From positions 155,744 through 219,743 of the forward strand of contig NW_002060974.1 of assembly GCF_000150275.1 (NCBI RefSeq): DNA of 64,000 nucleotides. Reading direction: 5' to 3'. Origin of the DNA: Trichoplax adhaerens (taxonomy: Eukaryota; Placozoa; Uniplacotomia; Trichoplacea; Trichoplacidae). This document shows, piece by piece, positions 18,250 through 30,564 of the stretch. Numbering within the stretch: the stretch's first letter is position 1; each line of letters begins with the position of its first letter. The translations under genes and the position numbers were made by a program. The notes under the pieces are model-generated. The model was not told the origin of the DNA. It did no database searches and saw nothing but the letters and a program-made list of their open reading frames with translations.

Positions 18250-21200
18250 ATGGCGGACGAGGTAAGCATCCCTAGTTATAATTGATTGCTTGTACAAGAC
18301 TAAAATAGGTAGACAACAACGATCAGAGGGTTTATTTTCTTCTTGGTTAGTGAGTGGATAGACAGTTGGTGTAGTATGATGATACTAAACTGTCGATCGA
18401 GAGACGATCATCAAATGGAAGCACGATAGTCTACATTGCGATCAGCTTTCAATCAAATGATTTTAGTCTACAGCTGTAGTAGTTGAACTAGGGATGATGA
18501 AGAATTGATTTTAGTGTAATAGGATCAGTAGGCTCTTGTTGGCTAGTGAGTGGATTGATGGATAACAGTGGATAGACAGTTAGTGTAGTATGATGATACT
18601 AAACAGTCGATCATCGAATGGAAGCACGATAGTCTACATTGCGATCAGCTTTCAATCAAATGATTTTAGTACAGACTACAGCTGCAGTAGTTGAACTAGG
18701 GATGATGAAGAATTGATTTTGGTGTAATAGGATCAGTAGGCTCTTGTTGGCTAGTGAGTGGATTGATGGATAACAGTGGATAGACAGTTAGTGTACTATG
18801 ATGATACTAAACAGTCGATCATCGAATGGAAGCACGATAGTCTACATTGCGATCAGCTTTCAATCAAATGATTTTAGTCTACAGTAGTTGAACTGGGGAT
18901 GATGAAGAATTGATTTTACTGCAATAAAATCAATGGGGGCTTATTCTCTTCTTGGTTAGTGAGTGGATTGATGGATAACAGTGGATAGACAGTTAGTGTA
19001 CTATGATGATACTAAACAGTCGATCATCGAATGGAAGCACGATAGTCGACATTGCCATCAGCCTACAATCTAATGGTCTTATAGTCTAGTTGAACTGGGG
19101 ATGATGAAGAATTGATTTTACTGCAATTGGACAGTTACTACTTGAAATCAATAGGGATCAGGGTAACGATAGGGTTATCGAGGTACAGTCTGAAAAAAGT
19201 AAAGGCCACTTCTCGGTAGATCAAACATAACATGTTCATCGAACTTTGTTGAAAATCAAAGGGACAATTTTTACTTATGCTTGATCAAATTTTAACCAGG
19301 ATGCAATTCATTTTTGACATAGTAACGATCTTATGAAGCTCTGTAAGACCATAGATACTGTAGGTTGTACGATTACATCGATTCCAACTGGCCGATGATG
19401 GGCTTTGTACATGTTATGGATTCGATCTTTCCAATCAGTTTCTGTCAAATATTATCAGCAATATTGTGCTATGTTTTAGTAGAAAGGAGATCGGACGATA
19501 TTCTTCTACCCTTACGACCTATGAAGGGCTTGCTTTAAATAGGGTAGAAATAATGAAAGAATTCGCTTGCATATGTATAGTCTTGACTACCCTGCATACA
19601 ATGTAGAGGTTATTGCTTCTACTCATTACTAAACGACTTTCCAACAGCTTTAGGACTATTACGATCGATCAGAAAGGTCTTCTACTGTAGATGCATCATT
19701 CAATTCGCTTACTGACGTGCACAATCTCAATCATACCGTGTACATTGTAGACATGATTGCTTTCATTAATTTCAATCAACGACCTTCTACCAGCTAGCTC
19801 TAGCACTGTTGTAATAGATCCCCAAAAGGTTGTAAACTGATGCTAAAGGCGTGATTACTCGGATTGGATTTTTCACTCCCAACATTTTCTAATATAGTTG
19901 CTGTAACAATGTTATGATAGACTCAAGAGATCGCAATCCAGATCTCCACATGTTGTCATTCGTATTAATTTCATATGCATTTACTGTATACGTAAAAGTT
20001 GATAATGCAATCATCATTCTACGCATAGGATAATCCAATGACAAAAACGCTACTACGAGCTATCATTCCAAGTAAATTACATCATACCCTAAAGAGGTTC
20101 GATTTGAGCCATTGAATCTCCTACTTTAGTAGCGATGTACAATATTTTAAAATACTCTACTGTAGTCAATTTTACTCGTATAAAATGATAGACGATGACT
20201 CTCATTGATCTAAAATAATTTTCCAACGACGTCCTTATTGGTATACTGTAGGTTGTGAAATGGACAATCTTTTCAATTGAATGAATATACTGGAATTAAA
20301 AATTAGAGCAACATTGTATAGCATAGAATTAGATTAGCCATTAGCCCACTATCCAATAGATAGAACTGGAAATACTATACGGCAGTCCAATTTTATACAA
20401 TTAATTATGGACGATAACTTTTATTTATCGAAACTAATTTTCTAACCAAGTCCATATTCGTGTAGGCTGTAAAATGGATCGTCTTTTAAATTTATTGTTT
20501 GTAATTAAGAATAAAGTAAAGCTGTATAGAATTAGATCAGATATTATGCAATGAATACAGCTTGCTAATTAGTGTTGATAATTTTATTATTATTAACATT
20601 TTGGATATACAGTAGTATGCCACGTCATCAAGCGAGTATACCAGACCATTAGGTTGGCATAGTTGAAATCTGTCTATTTAGGCCATCCATTCAATCAATT
20701 GATTTCCTTCATGCGTCCAATTTCATATTAAGAATGTTAACTCTATTCTTTCTTTATGACATTATATACAGTACATAGATGGATAGTTTTAATTTGTAAT
20801 CCTTTACAAATTAATACTAAATGATTCCTCTGATGTAAACTTTTCAACTATAGTTTGCAGGATTAATGAATCAATTCAATAATGATATGGATAGAGTCAA
20901 AAGTAAAAATATAGCTGACGTCAATCCTACTCTCTTCATTATTGATATTGTTACCACCACCATGTTCCGTCTACAAATTGGTTGACAGTGTGATAGTGAC
21001 TATTAATCCACATCGGTGCAACTAATTCCATAAGCCTTTTTGCCTGCTAATTTAATTTAAAATATAGGCATAGAGCTTAGCGTGACAGTTTAAACCAAAA
21101 CTATTGGAGCAATTGTTGGTGTAAACACTCGTTACTGCATTTGATGTATGAGTATATGCACGTGCATCTGATATGGTAGATTAATCATTTCAGATTGTTG

Positions 21201-22783
21201 TTATTGTAATATAGTAATGATGTATTGAAACCTCAAAAGACTTGCTTATGGACGGTATTTAGGCAAAGTTGATTATAGGATGATATTGTTTTACTAGAGT
21301 AGCCATTGATGAATACAAACATCTAAAAAGATATATAATGAAAACGACAGACTTAATTTACCGTTTCTACAAGTAGATAAATAACCGTGATTCAGTTCAT
21401 CAAGTAGAATACCATCGAGATTATTGCAACAACTTCAAGAAGTATTCGTTGATCTATCCTATGTTACTATACGCGTAAACGATGTATAAATAAGTCGTAT
21501 AGATAGGTTTTAACTGTATTAGAAACTAGAGTATTCTATCGAGGGAGATATACAATATATCATAGTATCATGAAAGTAAAACATTCTAGAATATTATCTT
21601 GGTATAATTGCTAAAAAGAGCTGGGATTGTTAAGTAAAGTAATGTCAATTCTTAACATCAGTAATGGACAACACCGAAATACACGTAATAAAAGTAAAAT
21701 ACCAAACAATCGCTTACCTCGAGATTACATTGCTTGTACTTATATTATTCCTTTATCCTTTTCTCATCGTAGTCATCGACGACTGCTTTATATGATTGCA
21801 AGCTATTAGCTGACTTGGATTTCGGTACACTCAATTTAAAATTACCTTCAGGATCTTCACCTTTAAATCCTTCTCCTTCGTTGGTTGTACGGCCCCTGCA
21901 GAGAGATGACTTTGATAAAGGTTGAATAAATTGAATCATTTCAAGATGTAGATTTTAACCTGAGTGTAGAAAATAAATGAAAGATTTCGTTTACTTCTAA
22001 TAATTTAATTTTTTGTACCGTAGGTTATTTACAACTTTTATCCAATTTAACTGAAGTTGGTGATGTAACAAAAGAAATGTTTTACAGTATGTCTAAATTA
22101 TAGCCGCTCACGTAGAGTAATTTTGATCATTTTTGTTTTATTAGAAGGAAATAATACAACTTTCTATCTTCTAATCTTTGATCATTTATTCTTGCAATTA
22201 GAACGCTTTGATCACATGAAATCTTGGCAAAACAGCCATTTTGTGACAGTGATTGAGGATACTTCTACCGGCAAGATTATAGGAAATACTACTCTGGTTA
22301 TAGAGCAAAAATTTATTCATTGTGCAACATATGTTAGTATTATTATTATTGTTTACAGAATAGCATTGACTTGTTGCGATATAGTGTCGTGATTTTAATA
22401 CTGTAACAAATTTTTTGCAGAGAGGTAGAATAGAAGATGTTATAGTCGATGATGCGTATCGTGGTAAACAGTTGGCAAAAATGTAAGTACCATCCTCTCT
22501 TATTTTATGCTGTGTAGCTATTGTAATGGACAAGTAGACATATCAAAGCTTTAGTTTCATTTGATATAATTTCTATTATTACTAATTTATTTATATACTA
22601 TATCGGCAATGTTTAATAATAAACAGTTTAGTTGGCAGCATGGTTCTTCTAAGTGAAAAGGTGGATTGCTACAAGTTGACACTAGAATGCACCGAAGATT
22701 ATATGCCATTCTATCAGAAATTTGGACTAGCAACGAACCAGAGTCGTTACATGCAAAAAAAATTTTTTGATGTCAAATCTTGA
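18250..22783 (+). CDS. GNPNAT1: Glucosamine 6-phosphate N-acetyltransferase, six exons, 190 residues
   Basis: Catalyses acetyl-CoA-dependent acetylation of glucosamine 6-phosphate, a cytosolic step in UDP-GlcNAc synthesis. Exons: 18250-18261 (MADE only), 21773-21920, 22024-22086, 22202-22332, 22421-22482, 22627-22783; every junction keeps phase and TGA is at 22781-22783. The protein has the GNAT order of the family: VVRPLQRDDFDKG, then YLQLLSNLTEVGDV, FDHMKSWQN, VIEDTSTGKIIGNTTLVIEQ, KFIHC, RGRIEDVIVDDAYRGKQLAK (acetyl-CoA loop) and YKLTLECTEDYMPFYQKFGL. Length is close to the human enzyme (184). The acetyl-CoA loop has RGKQLA where RGKQLG is usual, a mild change. The first exon is assigned by its strong context catcATGG, donor GAG|gtaagc and phase 0; it is the least certain part. 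Intron 1 is 3.5 kb and contains tandem repeats. Confidence 0.92.
18340..19130. repeat. Four-unit tandem repeat, about 200 bp, inside GNPNAT1 intron 1
   Basis: The start motif tgg(t/c)tagtgagtgga occurs at 18343, 18540, 18748 and 18953 (periods 197, 208, 205). Shared blocks include actatgatgatactaaac, gtcgatcatcgaatggaag, cacgatagtctacattg and gatgatgaagaattgatttt. Units are highly similar, so expansion is recent. Confidence 0.88.
20160..20600. repeat. Diverged two-copy tandem repeat, about 220 bp, in GNPNAT1 intron 1
   Basis: aattttccaacgacgtcc at 20217 recurs as aattttctaaccaagtcc at 20437, and both are followed by the same ordered blocks: gtaggttgtgaaatgga, cttttnaatt and tagaattagat. Confidence 0.6.
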
Positions 22784-24509
22784 TCCTTGAAACATTCGTT
22801 TATTGCTTTAGCTAGATCAAACTCTTATTTTGCTATTATGTCGACTGTTCCAGTGGATTACTTTATTTAGGCTTTTAATTCCAGATATTCAACGAGGCTA
22901 GCAATTGTCTTGTGTTGATATTTCGATTTTAGTGTGTTTATTCAAATCAACGGATAGAATATAAAGTCGGATTAGGATCTCTGCTTATAACAGCGCAACA
23001 ATATTATGAATATGAATATGAACAAGTTTGTTATTCAATATGGTGTTGAAAATAATGTAATTGGACGTTATGTATCTACATAAACCATAATTTATTCTTA
23101 TAATTATGGTGATGACTACGAAGGAATAATATTCTATCATGTTACAACTGACCTTGACATACCCTTGACATTTTGTTTACGTACCATGCACTGTTTGCAA
23201 TTGTACGTGCAATATTTCAAAGGTATTTTAATATAATCTAAACTTGATTAATCTCAAACCAATTGAATTTAGAATATGAATACAATCACTTAATTAAAAA
23301 TCAATATTGAAAAACTAGAATTGATATCTGCTCCAAGAACTTGCTCGTAATTTTTTCACGCAAATTCAAGAATGACCATGCTAATTTTAAGGGGGATTGT
23401 CTCTCATTTATCCTTTGATTATTTTATAAAACAGTGAAGGTCGCACAGTATCATGCTTCCGAGGTTGAGGTAGATCGTTTACTTTATTTGAAAGACTAAT
23501 AGGACTGAAATTACTCTTATTTTAAGAGAAGGTGTTGTTCATGTTTTTTAACTAGCTTGAGTTCAGTGGTATTTACACCGTTTTTTTTATTTTTTGCTTA
23601 TCATTTCAACGATAAACTTACACAATTAACATTTTATGAGATCGTAGTGTGCAATAATATCATTTGACTTCATTATTTTTATCGTTTCTGTTGTAGATAT
23701 TATTCTGATATACATATAAGGGTCATTAATACTATATTCTACGAAATGCTGCCTGATTAAAATGAGCTATCCATATTTATTTGTAACGATTTACTAAATA
23801 GCATATTGACAGGTACAATGTATACACTGTATCTACTTTGTTTATCAATTACTGGAAAAGTAAGTAATAGCTTGTGTACAGTAGGATAAGTAAGTAAACA
23901 AGATAAACAGGGGTTATATTATTTATTTTTTTCTTTAAATTATTATCACACAAATTTGGAATTACTCACCCATCATGTTGATAAATTATTCTGATATCAA
24001 GCTACACCTAGATAATGATAATATTCGATATTTAGCATACCTTGTAATTTTTCATTTCGAAATTGTTCGTTTAAATTGATGATGGTATAATTTTCATTTT
24101 ATGACCAACTTTATGATTAAATTAATTAGAATACTGGGCTGACAATAATTCAAGTTTATTTTGAATCAGATCGGGCAGAATTAGCAATCATAATTTTTTA
24201 AACTGCTGTCCATAAAACTATAGTGGAGAGACTGATACTGTGCAACGGTATATTAGAGCTAAATTTAAACAAATAAAGGTGTAAAACTAGTGCTACTATA
24301 GACAGTACTCCGAGATCCAGCTCTAAACTACTTAGAAATAGGCTTCTAAAGGTGTACGCATCAAATGATATAAAATGATGGTAGGGGACTTGATAAAATA
24401 ACCCAATCAGGTTACAATTCTTATTATAGTAAATAGGACAAGTTATAGCTAATTTTCAAGCCATGTAAAAAAGAGATTGAAGAACGTTGGATATGGCTAT
24501 TTTTTAATT

Positions 24510-24880
24510 CAAACTGATCGTTTCTTTCTATGATAGGAAATGATGCTGATAAAATATTGATAGAAAAACTAATACCAGACTAATCATTCCTTGTACTAAA
24601 AAAAAATGGTTTACAAGACGTATAGTAATAATTAATAATAATAAAACTTTAGACCAACAGGTTTAATCGTTCATTTCTACTATAAGAAATGATGTCCAAT
24701 ATGGATAGAAAGACTTCTAGACTCAAAAGTTATAGCACGGTAGGTTAATAATCCTTTCTACTGAGAGAAACGATATAGAGATTATAACAAACTGTAATTA
24801 ATAACAAAGAGACTAGAATACAGCAAGCTAATCGTTCATTGCTATCGTAAGAAATGATATCAAGGATGCATCATATTAAT
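24510..24880. repeat. Spaced degenerate hairpin motif, four copies
   Basis: A self-complementary motif of the form catttcta-ctata-agaaatgat appears near 24519, 24667, 24752 and 24834. Spacer lengths vary. Each copy can pair with itself (tttct...agaaa). Confidence 0.5.
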
Positions 24881-25149
24881 GCAAAAGATTTGATGCACAG
24901 CAGGTTTTGACTATGTGAATATTATTATGCACATGGATGATCTATTTCAAATGATTTTTGAACGATTTAGGTCAAACTAGAGTAGATAATTATTTAATTT
25001 GATCCTTTCTTCCTAACATGGAAACGTATGAAAAGTTAATAACATTTGCAAGCAAACAATAGGTTTTGGTGAGGTATATTACACTCATGGTTAGGTTAGT
25101 TTAATTTTGAATAGATTTATGTTTCTCAGTCGATTTTTTTGCTATAAGA

Positions 25150-25420
25150 GATTGGAATGCTTAGCATTCTATTCAATGGTGCCTCAAGTTTAATTTCCAG
25201 TTTTAAGAAATTATCCATATCAAGATAGAACAAAGATATTTTGATCACGTCTCTTTACAGTATTACTGGCAATAAAAGTATTTCCAAGAAATTTGGATTC
25301 TAAGTATGCTATGCAATGGTGGCTGAATTTGAATTTCTATTCTTAAAGTGTCGTCCATGTCAAGAGAGAATGAGAATATTTCAATTTTGTTTCTCCATTA
25401 CAGGTCATTAAAGTGTCTAT
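25150..25420. repeat. Two-copy tandem repeat, period 140 bp
   Basis: caatggtg at 25174 recurs at 25314, each followed by an AATTT-rich block, a ttctta/ttttaag block, a tccat(a/g)tcaaga block and a ttt(c/t)tcn-ttaca block in the same order. Confidence 0.6.
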
Positions 25421-25599
25421 GGCAGCATTGATGGATAGCCTGCATAGGCTTTGATTGATCTTGCCTTAAGAATCATCGAACGCCAGTTGCAGACTTGCAG
25501 TTATTTTGTTTTTACCAGGACGACAAGATAGAATCATTCTCATTGGATAAGTATGGATAAGATTGAAATCAAAATCGACATACGAAGGAAATATACGCC

Positions 25600-25945
25600 T
25601 TAGCAATGATAAACTTATGTTATTATCAATAAGTATACGATCAATAATAATATATATATAATGAACTATCTATTTCAATTTAGATAATACCAATAATAGA
25701 ATAGCCTATTGCAGTTATGTCAATAAGGTATAAAATAGTCCTGACCTGTAATCCAAATGAACGTAGAAAGGAAATGGATGCCATCGCTATTTCAATTCCT
25801 TGACGATAATAAAGTTATGTTATTACCAATAAGAATGGATGGATAATCTATTATCCATTTTAATTAAAATAATACCACAATATTATAGCCTATTGCAGTT
25901 GTGTCAATAAAGTATAAAATAGTCATGACCTATCAAGTCCTATCC
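25600..25945. repeat. Two-copy tandem repeat, period 200 bp
   Basis: ttatgttatta occurs at 25615 and 25815. Both are followed by caataag, a ctat-ttt-aat block, tagcctattgcagtt, gtgtcaataa-like and gtataaaatagtc, then tgacct. Confidence 0.75.
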
Positions 25946-27040
25946 AATTGGAGTACAACTCCTCCCATCTTGCTCAATCCCATGGACTCCATTGTCATTT
26001 CCAAGTTGAATTATCCTCCTGCTGTAGTGATTGTATCCCCATGATGGAAGCTAAAAGAAGAAGAATATATGATGATGATGATAATGAATAGAAAAGGATT
26101 GGATCCTATTTACTGTATGACTTGTTTTCATCAGTGGGGGAAAAAATTATTTGTACGTGAAAAAAATATCCATCTCTATTCTTCCATGGTTATTATTTGC
26201 TTAGTATACAAGTACAAATAATTAAATGGCAATTTCCTTGGCATTATCCAACTGTCTTGAGAGAACAGTGAGATGAAAAGGTTGGTTTACCATTCCATTG
26301 AACATCAGCAATAGAGTTAGAATGCAATCAATTTAATTCTATCTTCCATTTTGACTCTCTTGACAATATCCATGAAGGCTATTCTCCATTGCTCAATCTC
26401 AATCTGCAATTCCATATTCATCATCAACTTGGGTCAAGGATAAGGCGAGAGATTGCTCCATGACTGTCCATGTTCAAAAAAATAAAAAAATCAATCTATG
26501 CATGTCTGTCTCTTGCTCTCTCATTCCAGATTAAAAGATGAATTGGATTGATTGTCAAGATGGTTGGAAATTCTAACCAAGGAATAAGTTAACGCCTTCG
26601 TCTTCTTGCCAGCGGGTTACTTAACGTAGTAGCGCTAGTATTTGTTTTAATTATTCATGAGTCAATCATGACTATTGCCGATATTGTTATCATGCATTCA
26701 TTAGGTTAATTAATGGATTGAATTCTTTTCAATTTTTTCCTCCTATCCTTGCATTGATTTTATTATTCTATACCCATCCGATATTACCACGTCCAAGTTC
26801 ATCCAGTGCATATTCAATATCGTCCAACATTGCCTATCCTTCAAAATACTTGTTGCTTAAAACGTCTTGATTGAGCAACCATTGCATACATCGATTGGAT
26901 TGGTTTCTTTCATTCCTGCCTACAAATTGGATAGTCCTGTTTAATTAGTGGTTGAGATCCATCTCTTTGGCCGGTCATTTCTTAGTATTTTTCTTTCTTT
27001 TTTTTCCCTCCACTTCAAGCGATTGAAATTGCCATTCAAG

Positions 27041-30000
27041 ATGAAATCTAAAGTCTATTCCATTAACTTGAGTGTTTCAAGGGAAGATAATTCTCACATT
27101 TACTTTAAATGTGATGGCGGACGATTCGATTCGGCTTATACCTATAAAATGAACGTGGATTGCTTGTACAAGTTAACCTTTGCTTGCAAACCTCATATCG
27201 TTATTGAGTAAGTGGTACAACATGATCTAATATAGGTGGATAAGATTAACAATATTTTCATCTTGTTTTCGCTTACCAATCAAATTATTTGCTATGTGGT
27301 CACAGTAGAAAAAAAAAACCCGATAGGATCATTGCATCTGTTGAGTTCTGCATAACTGACCATCATCGTCTACTTGTATGTAGTATTTTGACTCCACTCT
27401 CGATGCATGGACTGGTGGATAAAAGTTACAATCTATTTTTTTCTCCTCCCCCCCTCCCCTTTTCCCAGACTTGCTCGATTATTTTTCTCCAACTCAGAGT
27501 ATACGGCTAATGATGAGGAACTTATTTGCATAACCGTGACCTATGGGCGATTAAATAGCCAGAAATTTTATTGATAAATTAATTTCTTGCGTGTAAAACT
27601 CAAAATCTCATTTGCAAGTTTTAGCCAACTGTGAGTTAGTTGGCAATTTTGCGGTATGTTGATAGTTTGAAATCCCTTTCCATGAACGTAGATAGGCTCT
27701 GATTTAAAATTACAGTTGGAAAGCGAGCGTAAAAGCAAGATTTACTTTTATCATAATAACTAGTAGCTTATGGATCTATCTTGAAAGTGGCAGGCTATGG
27801 TCTACCCTTGTTTTCATCCAAGTTGTCATAATCCGATCATTCCTGTCATTTTCATGTTGCACCTTGCAGTTTTCTTCTTCAAGACGAGTTCAAACACATT
27901 CTCAAGTGCAGATTGAACAAAAAATAAGGAAGAAGGCTACCTTAGCGTTACGCAAGTAAACGATCCGAATTCTAGGATTGTGCAAGTTTCTTCCTAGCTT
28001 TATTTCCAAAAAGTAGGCAAGCAGATTGGCGAGTGATTACCAGTAGCATCATTGCTCAAACTTTATTTTAATGATAGTAACTTGCTCTGATTTAAAATTG
28101 TTGTTGGAAAGCAAGAGTAAAACAAGATCTATTTGACCATGAATAGTTGCTTATGGGTCTATCTTGAAAACACCTGGCCATAATCTAAGACCCTTGTTTT
28201 CATCTAAGTTGTCATGATCCGATCATTCCTCTCATTTTCATGTTTTACCTTGCAGTTTTCTTCATCATGACGAGTTCATACAGATTGAAGCAAAATAGAG
28301 AAGAAGGCTACCTTAGTGTTATGCGAGTAAAACGATCCGAATTCTAGGATTTTTCAGGTTCTAACCACATCGGTAAGCGATGACGAGTAGCAGCATTGCT
28401 CTAACTTACTCGTATGATGGTCATTTGCTCCGATTTAAAATTATAGTTTGAAAACAAGCGTCCAAAACAAGATCTATTTGACTTTAGAGAGTAGCTTACG
28501 GTCTATTCTTGCTTCCATCAAGTTATCATGATTCGATCATAGCTTTCATTTCGACGTTGTTCCTCCGGTTTTTTCTTCATAACAAGTCCATACAGATTCT
28601 AAAGTACATATTGAATAATGAAAGGGCAAAAGGCTACCTTAATGAGTAAACGATCCTAGTGATAGAATTGTAGAAATTCCTTCCTAGCTTTATTTCTAAA
28701 AAAGTATACAACCAGATTGACGACCGCTTACGAGTGAAAACAAGCGATGTTGTTTGGATGTTGTTCCTTCCAGTTTTTTCTTCATAACAAGTCCATGCAG
28801 ATTCTAAAATGCACATTCAATCATCAAATAGCAAAAGGCTAACTTGATGAGTGTTATACGAGTAAGCGATCCTAGTGATAGGATTGTAGAAATTCCTTGC
28901 TAGTTTTCTTTCTAAAAAGTATGCAACCAGATTGGCGACCGCTTATGAGCAGCACCATTACTCTAACTTACTCCTATGATTGTTGCATGTATCCATTGAA
29001 AAAGTCAGCAGTAAAAATATTAACTATCAAAAGAAAGAATTTTCTAGCTAGATGAGAAATACTACCACAGAAGAATATTCCCACTCTACCTTGACAGTTA
29101 CTGTAGCAATTTATCGTTCAAGGATAGTCAAACATACAATTAATTTGGAAGGTCTAGATTAAACTCAATTACGCAATAGGTATACTTACAAAAAATTAAT
29201 GATTAGCCTTGGACCCTATGGTATGATGTGGAAGGTGTAGATTGGATTTATTACGATGCAATGGGTATACTAAAAAATGAACTTGTGTCGTATGATAGAC
29301 AAGGTGTAGATTCCATTTCCTCTTTTGATTACGACAAATTATGCGATTGGGATGTTTAATTAATGGATATTTTAGCATTGGATCCTGTCGTATGATAGGG
29401 AAGGCTGGGTTTTCCTTTTTTAATGATGGCGAATGAATTATATAGGATAAATGATACATGTCCAAATGATGTAATAGCTAGGCTAAAAATGGAGTTTTTG
29501 CTATTGGATTCTGTCGTATAATACAGAAAGTGTGGACAAGACTCCATGGTAATGCAATAGAAAATGCTAAATATGAATTTTGGGGCCTTTAATCCTGTCG
29601 TATGCTATAGAAGGCGTAGATTGGATCTTTCGTCTTTTGACTATGTTACGGAAGAAAGAGATCGTAGAATTGATTTATAGTCGTAGTTTAATCACGTAGT
29701 TTGGTAGAACTGGCTCTTAGCATGCTAAATAGGTGAAAAATGGCTGTTGATGGACTCCTTCCCCCTTCAAAAGGCTTACCCTTTTAGTTTCATGATTGTA
29801 AGCTAGTAAAATCAAGCCACACGATCCTGTCAATTCGCTCTCTTATTCTTTCCAAGTCGTCGTTTTCACTGTTGTTGAGCTACGGTATATCGAAGAAGGA
29901 ATATTGATTCTGATTCCATTTCCCCTTTAGAAGATCATTAATTGCTTTTTTGTCCTCGCTAATGAAAGAGAGAGAGGAAAAAAAACTTGCCGTCAATAGA

Positions 30001-30413
30001 TTGCCTTTTCCTTTTTGAGTTGGTCAAACCTTTATGCACGGATTATAGCCGGCTAACGAGAAAGAGAAGGCAATAAATTGATTGATTTTACTTCCATTGC
30101 ACCTTGTAGTACTGTCATAAAATGGATTCTTTTCTATAGCTCCTAGCGAGCTATAATANNNNNNNNNNNNNNNNNNNNNNNNNNNNNNNNNNNNNNNNNN
30201 NNNNNNNNAACTAAAAGTAAAGGACGATCACCGTTGAGAATTGTCCTAGATATTCGCGATGCTGGCTCAGTAGAAATGATATTACAGTGTAAATTTTATA
30301 AGAGAAATTCAAGCCATGATCGTTGGGGAACACAAGTCAACAGCATCCAATTCGATTATGCTCCTAAAGATGAAACTGGCCCCTTGGCAGTCATTAAACA
30401 ATCTATCTTATAA
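27041..30413 (+). CDS. CNRIP1: CB1 cannabinoid receptor-interacting protein 1 homologue, middle part missing in assembly gap
   Basis: Exon 1 (27041-27207, donor TTGA|gtaagt) encodes MKSKVYSINLSVSREDNSHI, then YFKCDGGRFDS and LTFACKPHIVIE. This matches the family amino end (LSIALRI..., FYKVDGQRF, VKIKPSTL). The last exon is visible from 30209 to TAA 30411-30413. It encodes TKSKGRSPLRIVLDIRDAGS, VEMILQCKFYKRN, HDRWGTQVNSIQFDYAPKDE and the end IKQSIL, matching the family's TKSGERQPIQI, WQVKFYNYHKRDHCQWG and carboxyl end. The intervening 40 or so residues (VENISIGG to TGTYDTEG region) are not seen and probably fell into the gap at 30159-30208, which would then be larger than 50 bp. A splice-compatible alternative exon starts at 27470 (excellent pyrimidine tract) but matches the family poorly. 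Family members bind the CB1 receptor tail in vertebrates; the ancestral role is unknown. Confidence 0.85.
27690..28990. repeat. Four-unit tandem repeat in CNRIP1 intron
   Basis: ggctacctta-type motif at 27935, 28306, 28632 and 28838 (periods 371, 326, 206). Shared blocks include cagttttttcttcat, acgagtaaacgatcc, ctagctttatttctaaaaa and ctctgatttaaaatt. The last unit is shorter by internal deletion. Confidence 0.75.
29200..29640. repeat. Five-unit degenerate tandem repeat in CNRIP1 intron
   Basis: The motif ttggatcctgtcgtatgata recurs with changes near 29213, 29284, 29383, 29508 and 29592, each followed by a purine-rich gaagg-gt(a/g)g block. Minus-strand open frames here (29196-29547) are products of the repeat. 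Confidence 0.7.
30159..30208. other. Assembly gap (50 N)
   Basis: Exactly 50 undetermined bases, a round number that often stands for a gap of unknown size. The coding frame of CNRIP1 is already open at the first known base after it, so the gap cuts an exon. Confidence 0.98.
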
Positions 30414-30426
30414 TTGATCCTCTAGT

Positions 30427-30564
30427 AGTATTAATGACGAAGTGGCTCAACACCAACTTTATTTTTAACAACAAGAGTTCGATACTAATGTCCAAAATCC
30501 ATGGGATAAAACTCCTAAAAAAAAAAATGGCTCATTGACTGTTGTTAAACAGGTTATCCAATAA
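30427..30564 (+). pseudogene. Decayed tandem copy of the CNRIP1 carboxyl end
   Basis: Just 13 bp after the CNRIP1 stop, one frame reads INDEVAQHQLYF, stop, QQEFDTNVQNPWDKTPKKKN and GSLTVVKQVIQ, then TAA 30562-30564. The end parallels the gene's own QFDYAPKDETGPLAVIKQSI in order and spacing (QEFD, K-P/TPK, G-L-VVKQ/VIKQ). An in-frame stop and an insertion break it. It could instead be an alternative last exon. Confidence 0.45.

Larger units (their letters stand above)
22784..27040. other. Intergenic between GNPNAT1 and CNRIP1, repeats only
   Basis: No supported gene. A short frame at 23819-23860 (MYTLYLLCLSITGK, then gtaagt) looks like a signal-peptide exon, but no partner was found. Three small tandem-repeat clusters lie inside and are listed separately. 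Confidence 0.5.

Noticed and set aside
16840-19130. Regularly spaced repeats that might suggest a CRISPR array
   Set aside because: Units are 200 bp or longer, repeats are not short and identical with unique spacers, and the window is eukaryotic.
27470-27567. Possible CNRIP1 middle exon (ELARLFFSNSEYTANDEELI) behind an excellent pyrimidine tract
   Set aside because: Phase fits the first exon, but the sequence does not match the family's ENISIGG segment and no good donor follows before the stop. A gap-lost exon explains the data better.
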